Assembly: GCA_963969345.1 (NCBI GenBank) | Contig: OZ017766.1 | Span: 8,308,001 to 8,372,000, forward strand | Length of the DNA: 64,000 nucleotides | Direction: 5' to 3' | DNA from: Turbatrix aceti | Taxonomy: Eukaryota > Nematoda > Chromadorea > Rhabditida > Panagrolaimidae | Shown: positions 38,909-48,622 of the stretch, piece by piece | Layout of the letters: each line of letters starts with the position of its first letter | How positions within the stretch are numbered: position 1 is the first letter of the stretch | Program-made: the position numbers and the translations under genes | Notes under the pieces: generated by a model | Told to the model about the DNA's origin: nothing | The model's database searches: none | The model's input: only the letters and a program-made list of their open reading frames with translations

Positions 38909-41761
38909 ATACACTACAAACCAACCAACCAACAAACTGACTGTCTGTCAGGATTGCAAAAGCAAGAAAGAAATAGAGATACATATAACTTCTTTGCCAG
39001 CTTGAACAATAGAGACAATCGGTTGGTTGGTTGGATAGTCGGCTGTCTGGTAGTAGTTAGGAGAAGCAACTCACGACGACTCGACACGCAGATAGGTAGT
39101 CGGTATTCACAGTCTCTCTCCCAGTCGCGCAAGCAAGCATGTTACAAGCATTATTGCCCCTTGCAACATTGCTTCACACTTGTTCGTTGTTCCTTCGTTG
39201 ATCGACCGGTGCAGGAGCAGCTTGAATTAAACCTCAGCATCGTTTGCATTGGATAGACAAAGAAGCAGTAGAGTAGTAGCGGAAAGAGGCAACACAACAC
39301 AGCCCAGGGGGGAAGAGAAGAAAGAGGAACAACACCGGTCAACAGCTTATTTCATTCAAAGGTGAATAAAAGGGGAAGCGAGGCAAAACCGGCGAGTGTC
39401 AAGAAGACAGACGCACACCTGTTTTCTTGCGCTTCTTCATCCTCCAGCTTACATTCTACCTGCAGGCCATCTATCCGGTGTCATCGGTTGAAACCATACA
39501 CATACAAACCATGCCGCAACAATAATATTTATTATAGGGACAGCTTTACTGAAGCATCGAGGTGCACTGCACTCCTTTTTTCTTTTTGACAGCAGAACAG
39601 CATCGCTTTCATTTGTTTTGAGAGGCTTGTATACTATCTAGTACACTATTTGACGTGACGTATCCCTGTAAATAAATATACCTTGATTGTCCAGCCAACC
39701 AGCATTTCTCGTTTGTTTCGGGTGACCCGTGGCTGTGGCTACGAATAACAGTTATTCATGTATCTATGATATGTCTCTTCCTGCTGCTGACAGATGGCAT
39801 TCGCGCCAACACAGCGGGAATCCAATAACAAACACAACAGATTGTCATGAATCTTTTCCTTTTTCAGCCTGCCGTCGTCGTTGTCCCCGTCGGTCCGGTA
39901 AATCATCGCCAAATGAAGAACATCACGAAGAGAAATAACAAAACATACACAACATTTTACAATCATAAATAAAAATACACAAATACCACATGAAATCAAA
40001 ATAAATGTATACCAATTAGAAAAAAACCGTACACGATAAAAAATGATACATGGACGCAACAAACCATCATCAACATCGTCCCGTTCTTCGCAAAGGTCAG
40101 TGCAGGGCAGGAAAGAAGTTTTTTTTTTCACCACATTTTTTTTCATTATTGTCCCCGTGAAAGAAGCATACACTACTTTGGGGGTCGCAGACGACAGCAA
40201 AAAAAAGGTGTGTGTGTGAGAGAGAAGGAAAGAAGCAAGGCACGACATGGACACCTCGTTGTTCAAATTAATCGCTCCAATGGCCCGTTACCAACTTTTG
40301 CACCAAACCATACCTTAGACGGCACCGCTAAAAGAGCCAAGGTCAGAACTGGCAAAATTGCAACTCTCAAAGCCTATGTTTACGCTTCGCAGATGTTTTT
40401 TTCTTCTTCTTTCTCCACAAAAAAATCATCCTCATCATACATCGTATCCGCAATTTTTCTGGTCAGACAGACAGGCAACGGTTGGTTATCTAACCACATC
40501 AACACATCCTTCCTATGACAGAGGCTGTGACCGTGTGAGATGATGTCCTTTGAGGGACCGAAGGGAAAGAGAAGAGAAGTTAAGGGAAAGGATAGAAATT
40601 GACTCCCCATCTATGATCGCTCCATGCTTCGTGGGAAAACGCAACTACCGCGCAACAGGGAGGAAGATAATCAGTGTCAAGTTCAGTCAGTTTACAAAAA
40701 AAAGCACATCCGAAAAAAAATGTTATATAAAATTTACAATTTATATAAAAGAAAACACCGAAGGCGATAAAAATAGTCGCCAGACACGCAAGACAATTTG
40801 GAAGGAGTCAGGAGTCATAACTGACTTATTTCCAAGGACAGGAGAAAGGTATATTAACCATCCGACACGCGTTCGCGCAAAAACAAAGAACCATGCCGCT
40901 TGTGTTGTTATTCCGGATGCGATGGCGGCAAAAAATTACCGTTGAAGATGGAAGACAAATCAAAGATGATTGCTGCATTGCGCAAAGGGAAAAAAGTCAG
41001 TCAGACAACTGTCTTCCAAGGAAAGGAAAAGAAAGGCACTTTCTCGCCACTCCCCAGGGTGCATGCATGCAACGACGGCGATTGACCACACACCACGCGC
41101 CGCCGCCACTGTCGATGTCGTTGACTTGGACAATTATCTGACCTGATGACAGAAACAAAGGAAATTACGCCGATACGCCATGACAAATCACCGGGGATGC
41201 AATCGGCCCTAGCGATCCGATATTCATGATAACCAAAACTAACTTTTGGAGACAAACTCTGCTTGCTTTGTTTTGGCAAGAAGGAAGGGGTCAGAGGCCA
41301 CCACATGTTGCCATACATGCATGCGCAGGTAGGGCCAGAAAATCATTACCATACCTACCAATCGCACACATCCCCCCTCCCATATCAACTCCCCTACGAT
41401 TACACCCACTCAAACAAACAAAAACTCTTCGCTTTTTACAGAAGGCAAGATGGAAGGTTAACGAGACTGTCAGTTAGATATTTTACTGCTTAGCAAGTGC
41501 CATGGTAAATATATAGATATCGGTTTACGATTGAGGGGTAAACAAAAGAGTCAAAAAATACAGTAGCTACGGAAATGGCTAATTAATGAGTCGAAAAAAA
41601 AAGTTGATCGCCAAACAGTACAAAATTGCAGTAAAAAATGGGTTGGTTTTCTACGGAAGAATTCATTGTAAAATTGGATTTGAAAATACAAATTTGTAAA
41701 ATTGTAAAATTCGATGGAAAATCCGTAAAAAATGCCAAAGTCAAAACTGTTAATTTGAACG

Positions 41762-41799
41762 CCTTTCAAATCAAATTTTCGAAAATTTGATTTGAAAGG
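41762..41799. repeat. 38 bp perfect palindrome
   Basis: CCTTTCAAATCAAATTTT followed by CG and the exact complement, with no spacer. Sequences on both sides (TTTTACGGATTTTGC and its approximate complement further left) suggest that the symmetry extends imperfectly into a larger palindromic repeat, about 41690-41870. Confidence 0.85.
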
Positions 41800-42950
41800 T
41801 TTTAAATTATTTCGACATTTTTTACGGATTTTGCACCGAATTTTACAGATTCGTATTTTCAAATCCTATCAAAAACAAATTTCAGTGAGACCCTTTTTGT
41901 TTGAAAAACGCTAAAGTGGGGTTAAAACATTCGAAAAAATTCAAAAAATGCTAAATATTTTTGACATTCCAGTCTGCAAATTCTGTCTGCATGTTGCAAA
42001 AATTTCAGGTCTGTCTGCAAAGTTCCAAATTCATGGATACAAAAAATTACACCGTTACCCCTCACCCAAATCTCATCCAAAAAGCAGAAGAAAGACAGAA
42101 AAGAACAAAGCGCAATTCGAGAATGACCTCACTTGAAACACTGTTATTTTACAGGATATGTGCACTATAGTCATCTTCGACCTTGTCGGTATGCTTCCTT
42201 TTTTTTCTCTCCCCACCCAAAAACCTAAATAAGTAATCGCAAGCCGGGGGGATTAGCTAAGCTCGCGAGTCCGTCTCACATCTCGCGCCCTCATCATCAT
42301 GCGTTCCCAGATTTGTCCAATCTGTGACTACGACTACGACTATGACTTCCCGTCCGTGTGTCTGGTATCGTCTGAAACAACCCAAACCTCTGATTTTAAG
42401 GCAAAAGCCGTAAATCAAAGGTGTTGTGTGCCGTTGACGATTTACGGCAGTCGATGCGCGGATCGACCCGGACGCGGACGAAAGTAATCATCGCACCACG
42501 AATGACACCATGCAAGTGGCCCCTGACTGACTGCCTTGCCTGTCTATTGACCCCCAATAAAACACACCAACGCAAACAAATACAATTCAATGCAATGTAC
42601 CAAACTCGGACTTTGCCCTGCGCAATCCTGCGCGATGCGATGCCATTCGCAGGAGAGGATTTACACCGATACGCGTACGTGATTACTATCTCAAGATTTA
42701 GACAACCAAATAACTTGATGGATGGATTATAAAACCATCAAACGGGAATAAATCGCCACAAATCACGCATTGTCTCATTGACTTTATCATAACCATCTTT
42801 TTTTTCGTATTAATCCTAAAATTATATTTAAAAAAACACAAACAATTATAAAGTTGCAAAGCTGCAATATCAGGGGGATACAAATAACAAGAAAGTGTTG
42901 GATTGAAAATTGTATAACAACGGCAAAATTCATAGAACATCAATTAAGCC

Positions 42951-43019
42951 ACCATGAGATCCGACATGCCGATCATTGCTGCGGGGTCGTCAAAGTCAAC
43001 CTCCTGCATTTCGTACTCT
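42951..43019 (-). pseudogene. Orphan terminal-exon-like sequence (DDPAAMIGMSD)
   Basis: After a TTTCAG acceptor the minus strand encodes a 23-residue open end, YEMQEVDFDDPAAMIGMSDL plus MVA, then TAA. It lies 3' of the frameshifted secreted-peptide gene, and the same sequence recurs damaged at 54927-54999 beside that gene's paralogue, so it belongs to the duplicated block. I do not recognise the parent protein and see no upstream exon. It may be a gene fragment carried in the duplication, or an alternative 3' exon. Confidence 0.4.
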
Positions 43020-43195
43020 GAAATGTTTTATAATAAGCTAATAATTTCAATTAATTAAGTTTTTTCCCAAATTTCGGTTTTAAATTCCTAAATTTCAGCT
43101 ATGTACTTTTCCACATTTTTTCTTCAAACTTTATAAAATTCACACAATTACATAAGCACAAAAAATTCACACAATTACAGAAGAAGCAGATTTAA

Positions 43196-43789
43196 TTAAC
43201 AAAGCCATTGATGATCTTGCCAACACGCTTGATCACACTCTTCACAAATTTGCCCAAAGCAGAACCAAGACCGCGAGTTGAAGGCTGCACCAGCTTCAAG
43301 CTGGACTTCTAGTACAGTAAGTTCGGATCGAAGAACGTTCAGCTCGTGGACAAACCCGGAACCAATGTCGTTGGGATTCTTGGTGACCGGCTTGGCGCTG
43401 GTAGGCTTCGACTGAGGTTTTTGGGTGGTCTTGATTCCACCGGCCGGGCGAGTGGGACGGAAAGCGGGGCGCTTCGTGCTGTTGGGACTGATGGAAGGCA
43501 AAACTGGAAGTTCCACGGCTTCTTCTGCGAGCTCCATGACGCGACCGGCAGGCTTGGAAACAGGCTTGGCACTGGACGGCTTCGCGGAAGGCTTCGGGGT
43601 GGTTTTGACGCCACCGGAAGCACGAGTCGGACGCGAAGTCGGCTTGACGTAAGGTGATTTTGTGACAGTGGAATTCTTCGCGGCAGGAGTCGAGCGATAG
43701 GCAGGACGTCGAGAACGGTGACCGAAGAAGTCTTCTTCGATGGCCACAACGGCCAAAACCAAACAGGCTGCGACGATGAACAACTTCAT
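43196..43789 (-). pseudogene. Secreted helical peptide precursor, type 1, with frameshifted C-terminus
   Basis: An intronless frame of 197 residues. It has a signal peptide (about 1-17), a conserved EEDFFG segment with basic RSRRPA, an NST glycosylation-type motif, two copies of a roughly 28-residue Arg/Thr/Lys/Pro/Ser repeat (RPTRASGGVKTTPKP and RPTRPAGGIKTTQKP), then a helical segment. Compared with the paralogue at 55163-55759, one extra base near 43285 shifts the frame, so the C-terminal amphipathic helix is replaced by a Cys-rich tail ending at an unrelated stop. The downstream helix-coding bases are still preserved in the old frame, so the break is recent or an assembly error. TATATAAG at 43848-43855 and the shared 5' leader suggest that the promoter is intact. 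No known family recognised. Confidence 0.7.
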
Positions 43790-43847
43790 ACTGCTAAGCT
43801 AGATGAGTGACTTCTGTGAAGCTTGGTTGAAGAGCACATTGGTACTG

Positions 43848-43855
43848 CTTATATA
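43848..43855 (-). promoter_or_regulatory. TATA box of the type 1 peptide gene at 43 kb
   Basis: The minus strand reads TATATAAG about 60 nt upstream of the ATG, followed by the AAGCTTCACAGAAGTCACTC leader shared with two of the three other family members. Confidence 0.65.
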
Positions 43856-44147
43856 CTCGCACGAATAAGACTACTGATAACAAAAAAACGAACACCAAGG
43901 GTAGAAATTGGTAAAAACATTACTATTAACTGATAGAGAGATTACAGAGATTACAAATACGTATCACATTTTCAAATACTTTACATCGGAATTTGTGACA
44001 AAAAAATAAATAAATTCATACAGTGATGGAAAACGCTACGCAAAATATCCACGCAACAACAAAAAGCGTAAAAACGCACGCACAGTTGCAAAAGGTATGC
44101 ACACTTTCAGGATTTTCAAAGAACGGTAAAACGTAAAACATGGAAAA

Positions 44148-44190
44148 TTTCGGTTTTTGCCAAATTTTCAAAATTTGGCAAAAACCGAAA
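44148..44190. repeat. 43 bp near-perfect palindrome between gene ends
   Basis: TTTCGGTTTTTGCCAAATTT and one more T, a single C, then the exact complement, giving 21 bp arms and a 1 nt centre. It lies between the 3' end of the helicase gene and the promoter of the type 1 peptide gene. Confidence 0.85.
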
Positions 44191-44412
44191 CAAAAAACAG
44201 ATTCCTAGGAATAAAAAATGGTGAAAAATTATTCAGAAATAAAAAAATCTCAATGAAATTGTAATATTTTTTTAAATTGATAAAAACATAGAAAAAACTG
44301 ATTTTTGTATTCGAAAGAAATGATTAACGGTATTTTGTCATGGTTTTTGTCAAAAATATTTTTTATTGACCCGTTGAGAGCGCCGCGCAATGTTTTTGTC
44401 AAAAATAAATTT

Positions 44413-46613
44413 TTAGAAAAAAAACAACTCACGATAATAATTTTTGAAAACGTTGAAAGTTTCGACTTGTTCGGGAACAGCCAGATTGACGACGACACCA
44501 AAACGACCAAACCGTCCTGTACGCCCGGCACGATGAATGTACGTCTCAAAATCCGGCTCTTTCGTATCATGGAAAATCGGAGGATCATAGTTGACGACCG
44601 CCGTGACAGCGCGGATATCGATGCCGCGGGAGAGAACATTGGTCGTGATGAGAACCTTGAATTTGGCAGCTCGGAAGTCTTCGATGACGTTGAGTCGCTC
44701 TTCGGGAGACAGTCCACCGTGCAGAATCCGACTTACCCGGCCTGTTTCTTCGAGCTTCTTCTTAATCCAATCCGCAGACGATTTTGTGGCACAGAAAACG
44801 ATGGATGACGTGCAGCAGATCGAAGAGTAGACAAAGAGGAGAGCTCGGAATTTTTCATCCCTATTCGAGCATTTGATGAGAAATTGTTTCACGTTTTGGG
44901 GTGCCAGACTTTCTTTTGGGAGTCTGAAATGTCGGAAAATTCTTACAAATATTTACATATCAATAAATACTAAAACTCACACTGAGACTCCCATGTTGTT
45001 GTCAAAAATGCAGAGCAGGTCGAGGACGGTCTGGGGAAAAGTGGCACTAAAGAAGAAAAAGCGAACGTGTGGATTTCCGACGATACGGCTGAAAAAATTA
45101 CGCCTTTACTCTTTGTTTGTTTGGATTTTGTTATTTTTTCACTACGCATAATTTTTACAGCATTTTTTTGCAAAAACGACATTTTTGTCACTGTTTGGGC
45201 TTTCTTAGGTTTTCCGACCTGAAACATGCCGCGAAATTGCGATATTTACAAAAATTGAATAAAAACGTAACAAAAACAGATTTTTTGGGTAAGAAACAAA
45301 AAAATCACGATCGTTTAGGAATTTTCGTTGCGAAACCAATGACTGGTTCAGAAGTAACATTTTTCGTCTGATTTTTGTTACGTTTTTACGATACATAAAT
45401 TTTACGTTATTTTTACCTAAAACGATACTTTTTTTGTCGTTTTTGGGGCTTTTTTCGATTTTCTGAACCAGCAAAAGGTAAAAAATGTAACAAAATTGTC
45501 ATACTTTTCAAAACTTGAAAAAAAACGTAAAAAAACAGTTTTGTGGTCAAAAACAATAAATAATTTTTAGAAAATCCATTTCAACAAGTTTCGGACTATT
45601 TTTTTAATCAAAAACTGCATTCAATAAAAAACCCACCTTTTGACAACACCGATGAAATCCTGATGACTCTGGTTCTGCACGATCTCGTCGGCCTCATCAA
45701 TGACCAAAAACTGGAGTTTATCGACGTCAATTTGCTCGCTTTTGAAAGCATTGTACACCCGGCCGAGCGATCCAATGATGAGTTGAGCGTGGATTTTTTT
45801 GCGATCCACTGAAAAAAAAAACATCGGGGTAAACAAAAAAAAAGCATAGAATTGCAAGAAAACTGACTGTTTACACCGCGGACAAGTTCGTGAACGGCAA
45901 AATCAAACTTTTTGGCAAATTTCTGAGCGATGACAGCAATTTGATGGGATAACTCGAGGGTGGGAGCAATAATGACGGCCTGGGGCTCCTGAATGGCAGA
46001 GAAGAATGTAAATCAGTTGCAAGTTGCGCACAGTAAAAAAAAACCTCACCTTCAAGTTTGGATCCAGAGAATCGACAATTGGGAGCAGAAAAGACAGAGT
46101 TTTCCCAGTGCCATTCGGGGACTGAAGGGCAAAGTGCTGAGATCTCAGAATAAGCTTGATGCACTGCGACTGAGCAGTCGATGGCATGTAGTAGCCGAGC
46201 TCGTAGCAAGCCTTGATGAGTTCTTTGGACCTCAAAAAATTTGGCTTTTTTAACCAAAATCACCAAAAAATCCAATAAACCTAAATTTTATCCCTCAAAG
46301 TACCAATAAAGACCGGAAACATCCATTTAAACAAAAAAATCAACTACAGCAACCAAAAATCGTCACTTTTATCCAAAAAAACACCAAAAAACCCCATTTT
46401 TACCCCAAAATTCACCGAAAAAAAACCTCAATCCCCTTTCCCCAAAAAAACTTACAAGTGAAGATCAGAAAAATCCTCTCCGGTAAAAAGAGCGCCTTGG
46501 CAGTTTTCGTTGAGCTTGTCTGCCTGCTCCGACAGAGTCAGGGCTTCCTCGATGGCATTGTGGATGGAACCAGCGTCGGCCGAAGACGAAACGGTGTCAA
46601 GCGAAACAGACAT
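44413..46613 (-). CDS. DEAD-box RNA helicase, DDX19/Dbp5-like
   Basis: Six exons: 46456-46613, 46050-46230, 45877-45988, 45637-45808, 44981-45088 and 44413-44923; about 413 residues, with phases agreeing throughout. Motifs in order: GTGKT (I), APTLEL (Ia), GSLGR (Ib), DEAD (II), SAT (III), FCATK (IV), SRGID (V) and HRAGRTGR (VI). DDX19/Dbp5 helicases remodel mRNPs at the cytoplasmic face of the nuclear pore during mRNA export. The N-terminal pattern (GEDFSDLHL..ELIKACYELGY) and the spacing suit this subfamily, but the protein is divergent. The exon 2 acceptor is an unusual TTTTTTGAG. The final exon ends just after the RecA2 fold with FKNYYREL and a few Phe. A GTGAGT donor lies at 44427-44432, but no downstream exon for the usual C-terminal helix was found, so the true 3' end is unsure. 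Confidence 0.85.
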
Positions 46614-47162
46614 GACGTGACGTAGAAAACGTAGAAAAACAGATCAATTGAAAAGTTGGGAGCGCAAAAAAAACAGAGAAGATCACAACAATCAATCGCG
46701 ATCGCTGGCAAAGAAAAGACGAGAGGAGAAAAAAAAGAACAATCGAAATGGTATAGATTTTTTTTCGTTACGAGACTTTCTTTTGCGCCGAACTTTTTTG
46801 CGTTTGAAAATCAGTCAATCGAAGGAACTTTTTTTTATGATAATTTTTGTTATTATTTACTGTTGTTGTTTTGGCATTTTTTTGGTCCAAACAAATATTT
46901 TAATTCTTCAAAATTGAAATACTGTTTTTTTGTTTTTTTTTCTGTTATTAATGCATTTTTGTGTTTTTTTGCTAATAAATATCTAACTATACAATATGTA
47001 CGTTTCTACCAGTATAATATTTTTTTTACGGAAATGTTTGTCAATACTAAACATGCGTTTGCAATTTGTAATCGTAGTTAAAGTGATAAACACTAAAAAT
47101 TTTAACCAACTTCCCAAAAAAATAGTTTTTCGTATTCGTATTCTTATCAGTTTTCGAGCCAG

Positions 47163-47170
47163 TATAAAAG
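47163..47170 (+). promoter_or_regulatory. TATA box of the type 2 peptide gene at 47 kb
   Basis: TATAAAAG about 60 nt upstream of the ATG at 47224, followed by the shared leader AAGCTTCACAGAAGTCACTC. The core promoter is intact although the coding frame is broken. Confidence 0.65.
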
Positions 47171-47223
47171 GTGTTCAAATGCACTCGGTAACCAAGCTTC
47201 ACAGAAGTCACTCATTCTACAAA

Positions 47224-47806
47224 ATGAAGTTGTTCATCGTCGCAGCTTGCCTGGTTTTGGCCGTTGTGGCCATCGAAGAAGACTTTTTCGGTCGCCATTC
47301 TCGACGTCCTGCCTAGTCGTTCGACTCCCGCAGCGAAGAACTCTACTGTCACAAAATCACCTTACGTCAAGCCGATTTCGAAGCGCCCTCTCGAGTTTGT
47401 TGAAGCAGAATTTGAAGTCAAAGAAGCTGTCCTGGAAGACCGTCTCGCTACTCCCTCCCGGCGCCCGACCGCTCGACCCCGCCCGACTCCTCCCCACAAG
47501 AACAGCACCTTGATCCCCATTTCTCGTCCGACTCGTGCTTCCGGTGGTGTCAAAACGACGCCCAAGCCCTCCTCGAAGCCGTCCAGCGTCAAGCCAGTCA
47601 CCAAACGAGCCGCTTTCGTGGAATCCAAAAACATCGCACTTCACAAAGGTCTCGTCGGCGATCTGGAAGTCCTGGAAACTGACCTGGTTCTGCTCAACTC
47701 CGAACTGAACAAAAGTGAGACGCGTGCCAGTGCCGGACAAAAGGTGATGGATGTCATCAAGGTAGTGCTCGAAATTGCCAAAAAGATCATTGGTATCCTG
47801 ATTTGA
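47224..47806 (+). pseudogene. Secreted helical peptide precursor, type 2, with early frameshift
   Basis: It begins with the family signal peptide (MKLFIVAACLVLAVVA) and EEDFFG, but one extra G near 47316 (CCTAGTCG where the paralogue at 56123-56704 has CCTATCG) creates a stop after about 30 codons. The rest remains open in the shifted frame to 47806: a VTKSPYVKP segment, an acidic LEFVEAEFEVKEAVLED region, one RPTRASGGVKTTPKP-type repeat, a VTKR basic site, a helical acidic segment, and a C-terminal amphipathic helix ending KKIIGILI. The long preserved second frame means the break is young, or a consensus error. Single exon. No known family recognised. Confidence 0.7.
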
Positions 47807-47913
47807 GTCGGACAACTTTTTTGAGACTCTTTTTTTTGTAAACTTTGTATAATTTTTTTGTAATTTTGATTTTCGATTTGGAATAAATTGATGTAAAAAA
47901 ATTGAGTTCGATT

Positions 47914-48368
47914 CAGGGAGGGGCGAACGTTCAGCAGTGTTCGTTCGCGAACAAATTCAAATTTTTGCGTTCATGTTCGTTCGAGAACAGATTTGCTTTG
48001 TTTGAGTTTGTTCGCGAACAAAAATAAATTTTCCGAACAGATAAAACGAACAAAAATTTAGGTAAAATCAGTTTAATGGTGCCGAAATTGATGTTATTTT
48101 TCCAAAAAATGAAAAATAGTGTCAATTGCCTTCGGCAATAAAAAGTGTAGGAAAACTGTCACCAAAAACGTGAAAACGCAAATTACCGAAGTTTACTTTT
48201 TTCTGCCCAGTTTCGACAAAATTTTGTATAGAATATGCTAAAAATCTGTTCGTTCGTTCGTTCGCGAACACTGACAAAAATGTTCGTGTACGTTCAATTT
48301 TTTGAACAAAATTAACAAAATGTTTGTGTTCGTTCGAGATCAAAAAAACGGCTGTTCGCCCATCACTG
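47914..48368. mobile_element. hAT-like MITE with 8 bp target duplication
   Basis: A 455 bp element. The left end is CAGGGAGGGGCGAACGTTCA, and the right end read inward is CAGTGATGGGCGAACAGCCG. Flanking octamers gttcgatt (47906-47913) and gttcgaat (48369-48376) differ at one base. The interior matches 2338-2730. It lies about 110 bp downstream of the type 2 peptide gene, at the same position as the truncated copy at 56812. Confidence 0.85.
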
Positions 48369-48622
48369 GTTCGAATACAAAAAAAGAAAAAAAAATACAT
48401 TTTTCGAAAATGTGCTTTCAAATTTTTTCCTGCTTTTTCGGCCGGCAGGATCTTTTTGCCTTGTTCAAAATTATTTCCGCATAGAATTTGTTCAGAATTA
48501 AAACTGAATAAATAAATTTTATATCAACAAAATAGTTTTTTATTAAATTTTGAATTTTATATAAATAAATTAATTTTTAGAACAACTTTCAGTCTAACAT
48601 AGAACAATTTTGACATCAACAG

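Larger units (their letters stand above)
34799..42950. other. 8 kb noncoding stretch upstream of the latrophilin gene
   Basis: No open frame here has a recognisable domain or splice structure, and the stretch probably includes the latrophilin promoter. Visible items are an alternating CG run (about 35771-35787), GGTTGG/CCAACC-type short repeats near 38927 and 39021, and strong hairpins at 38126-38168, 38871-38908 and 41762-41799. A minus-strand exon-like sequence follows at 42951. Confidence 0.55.

Noticed and set aside
43339..43749. Alternative Arg/Pro-rich frames antisense to or overlapping the peptide genes (also near 55309-55719)
   Set aside because: They are shadow frames produced by the Lys/Pro/Ser repeats, and none has a signal peptide or independent start context.
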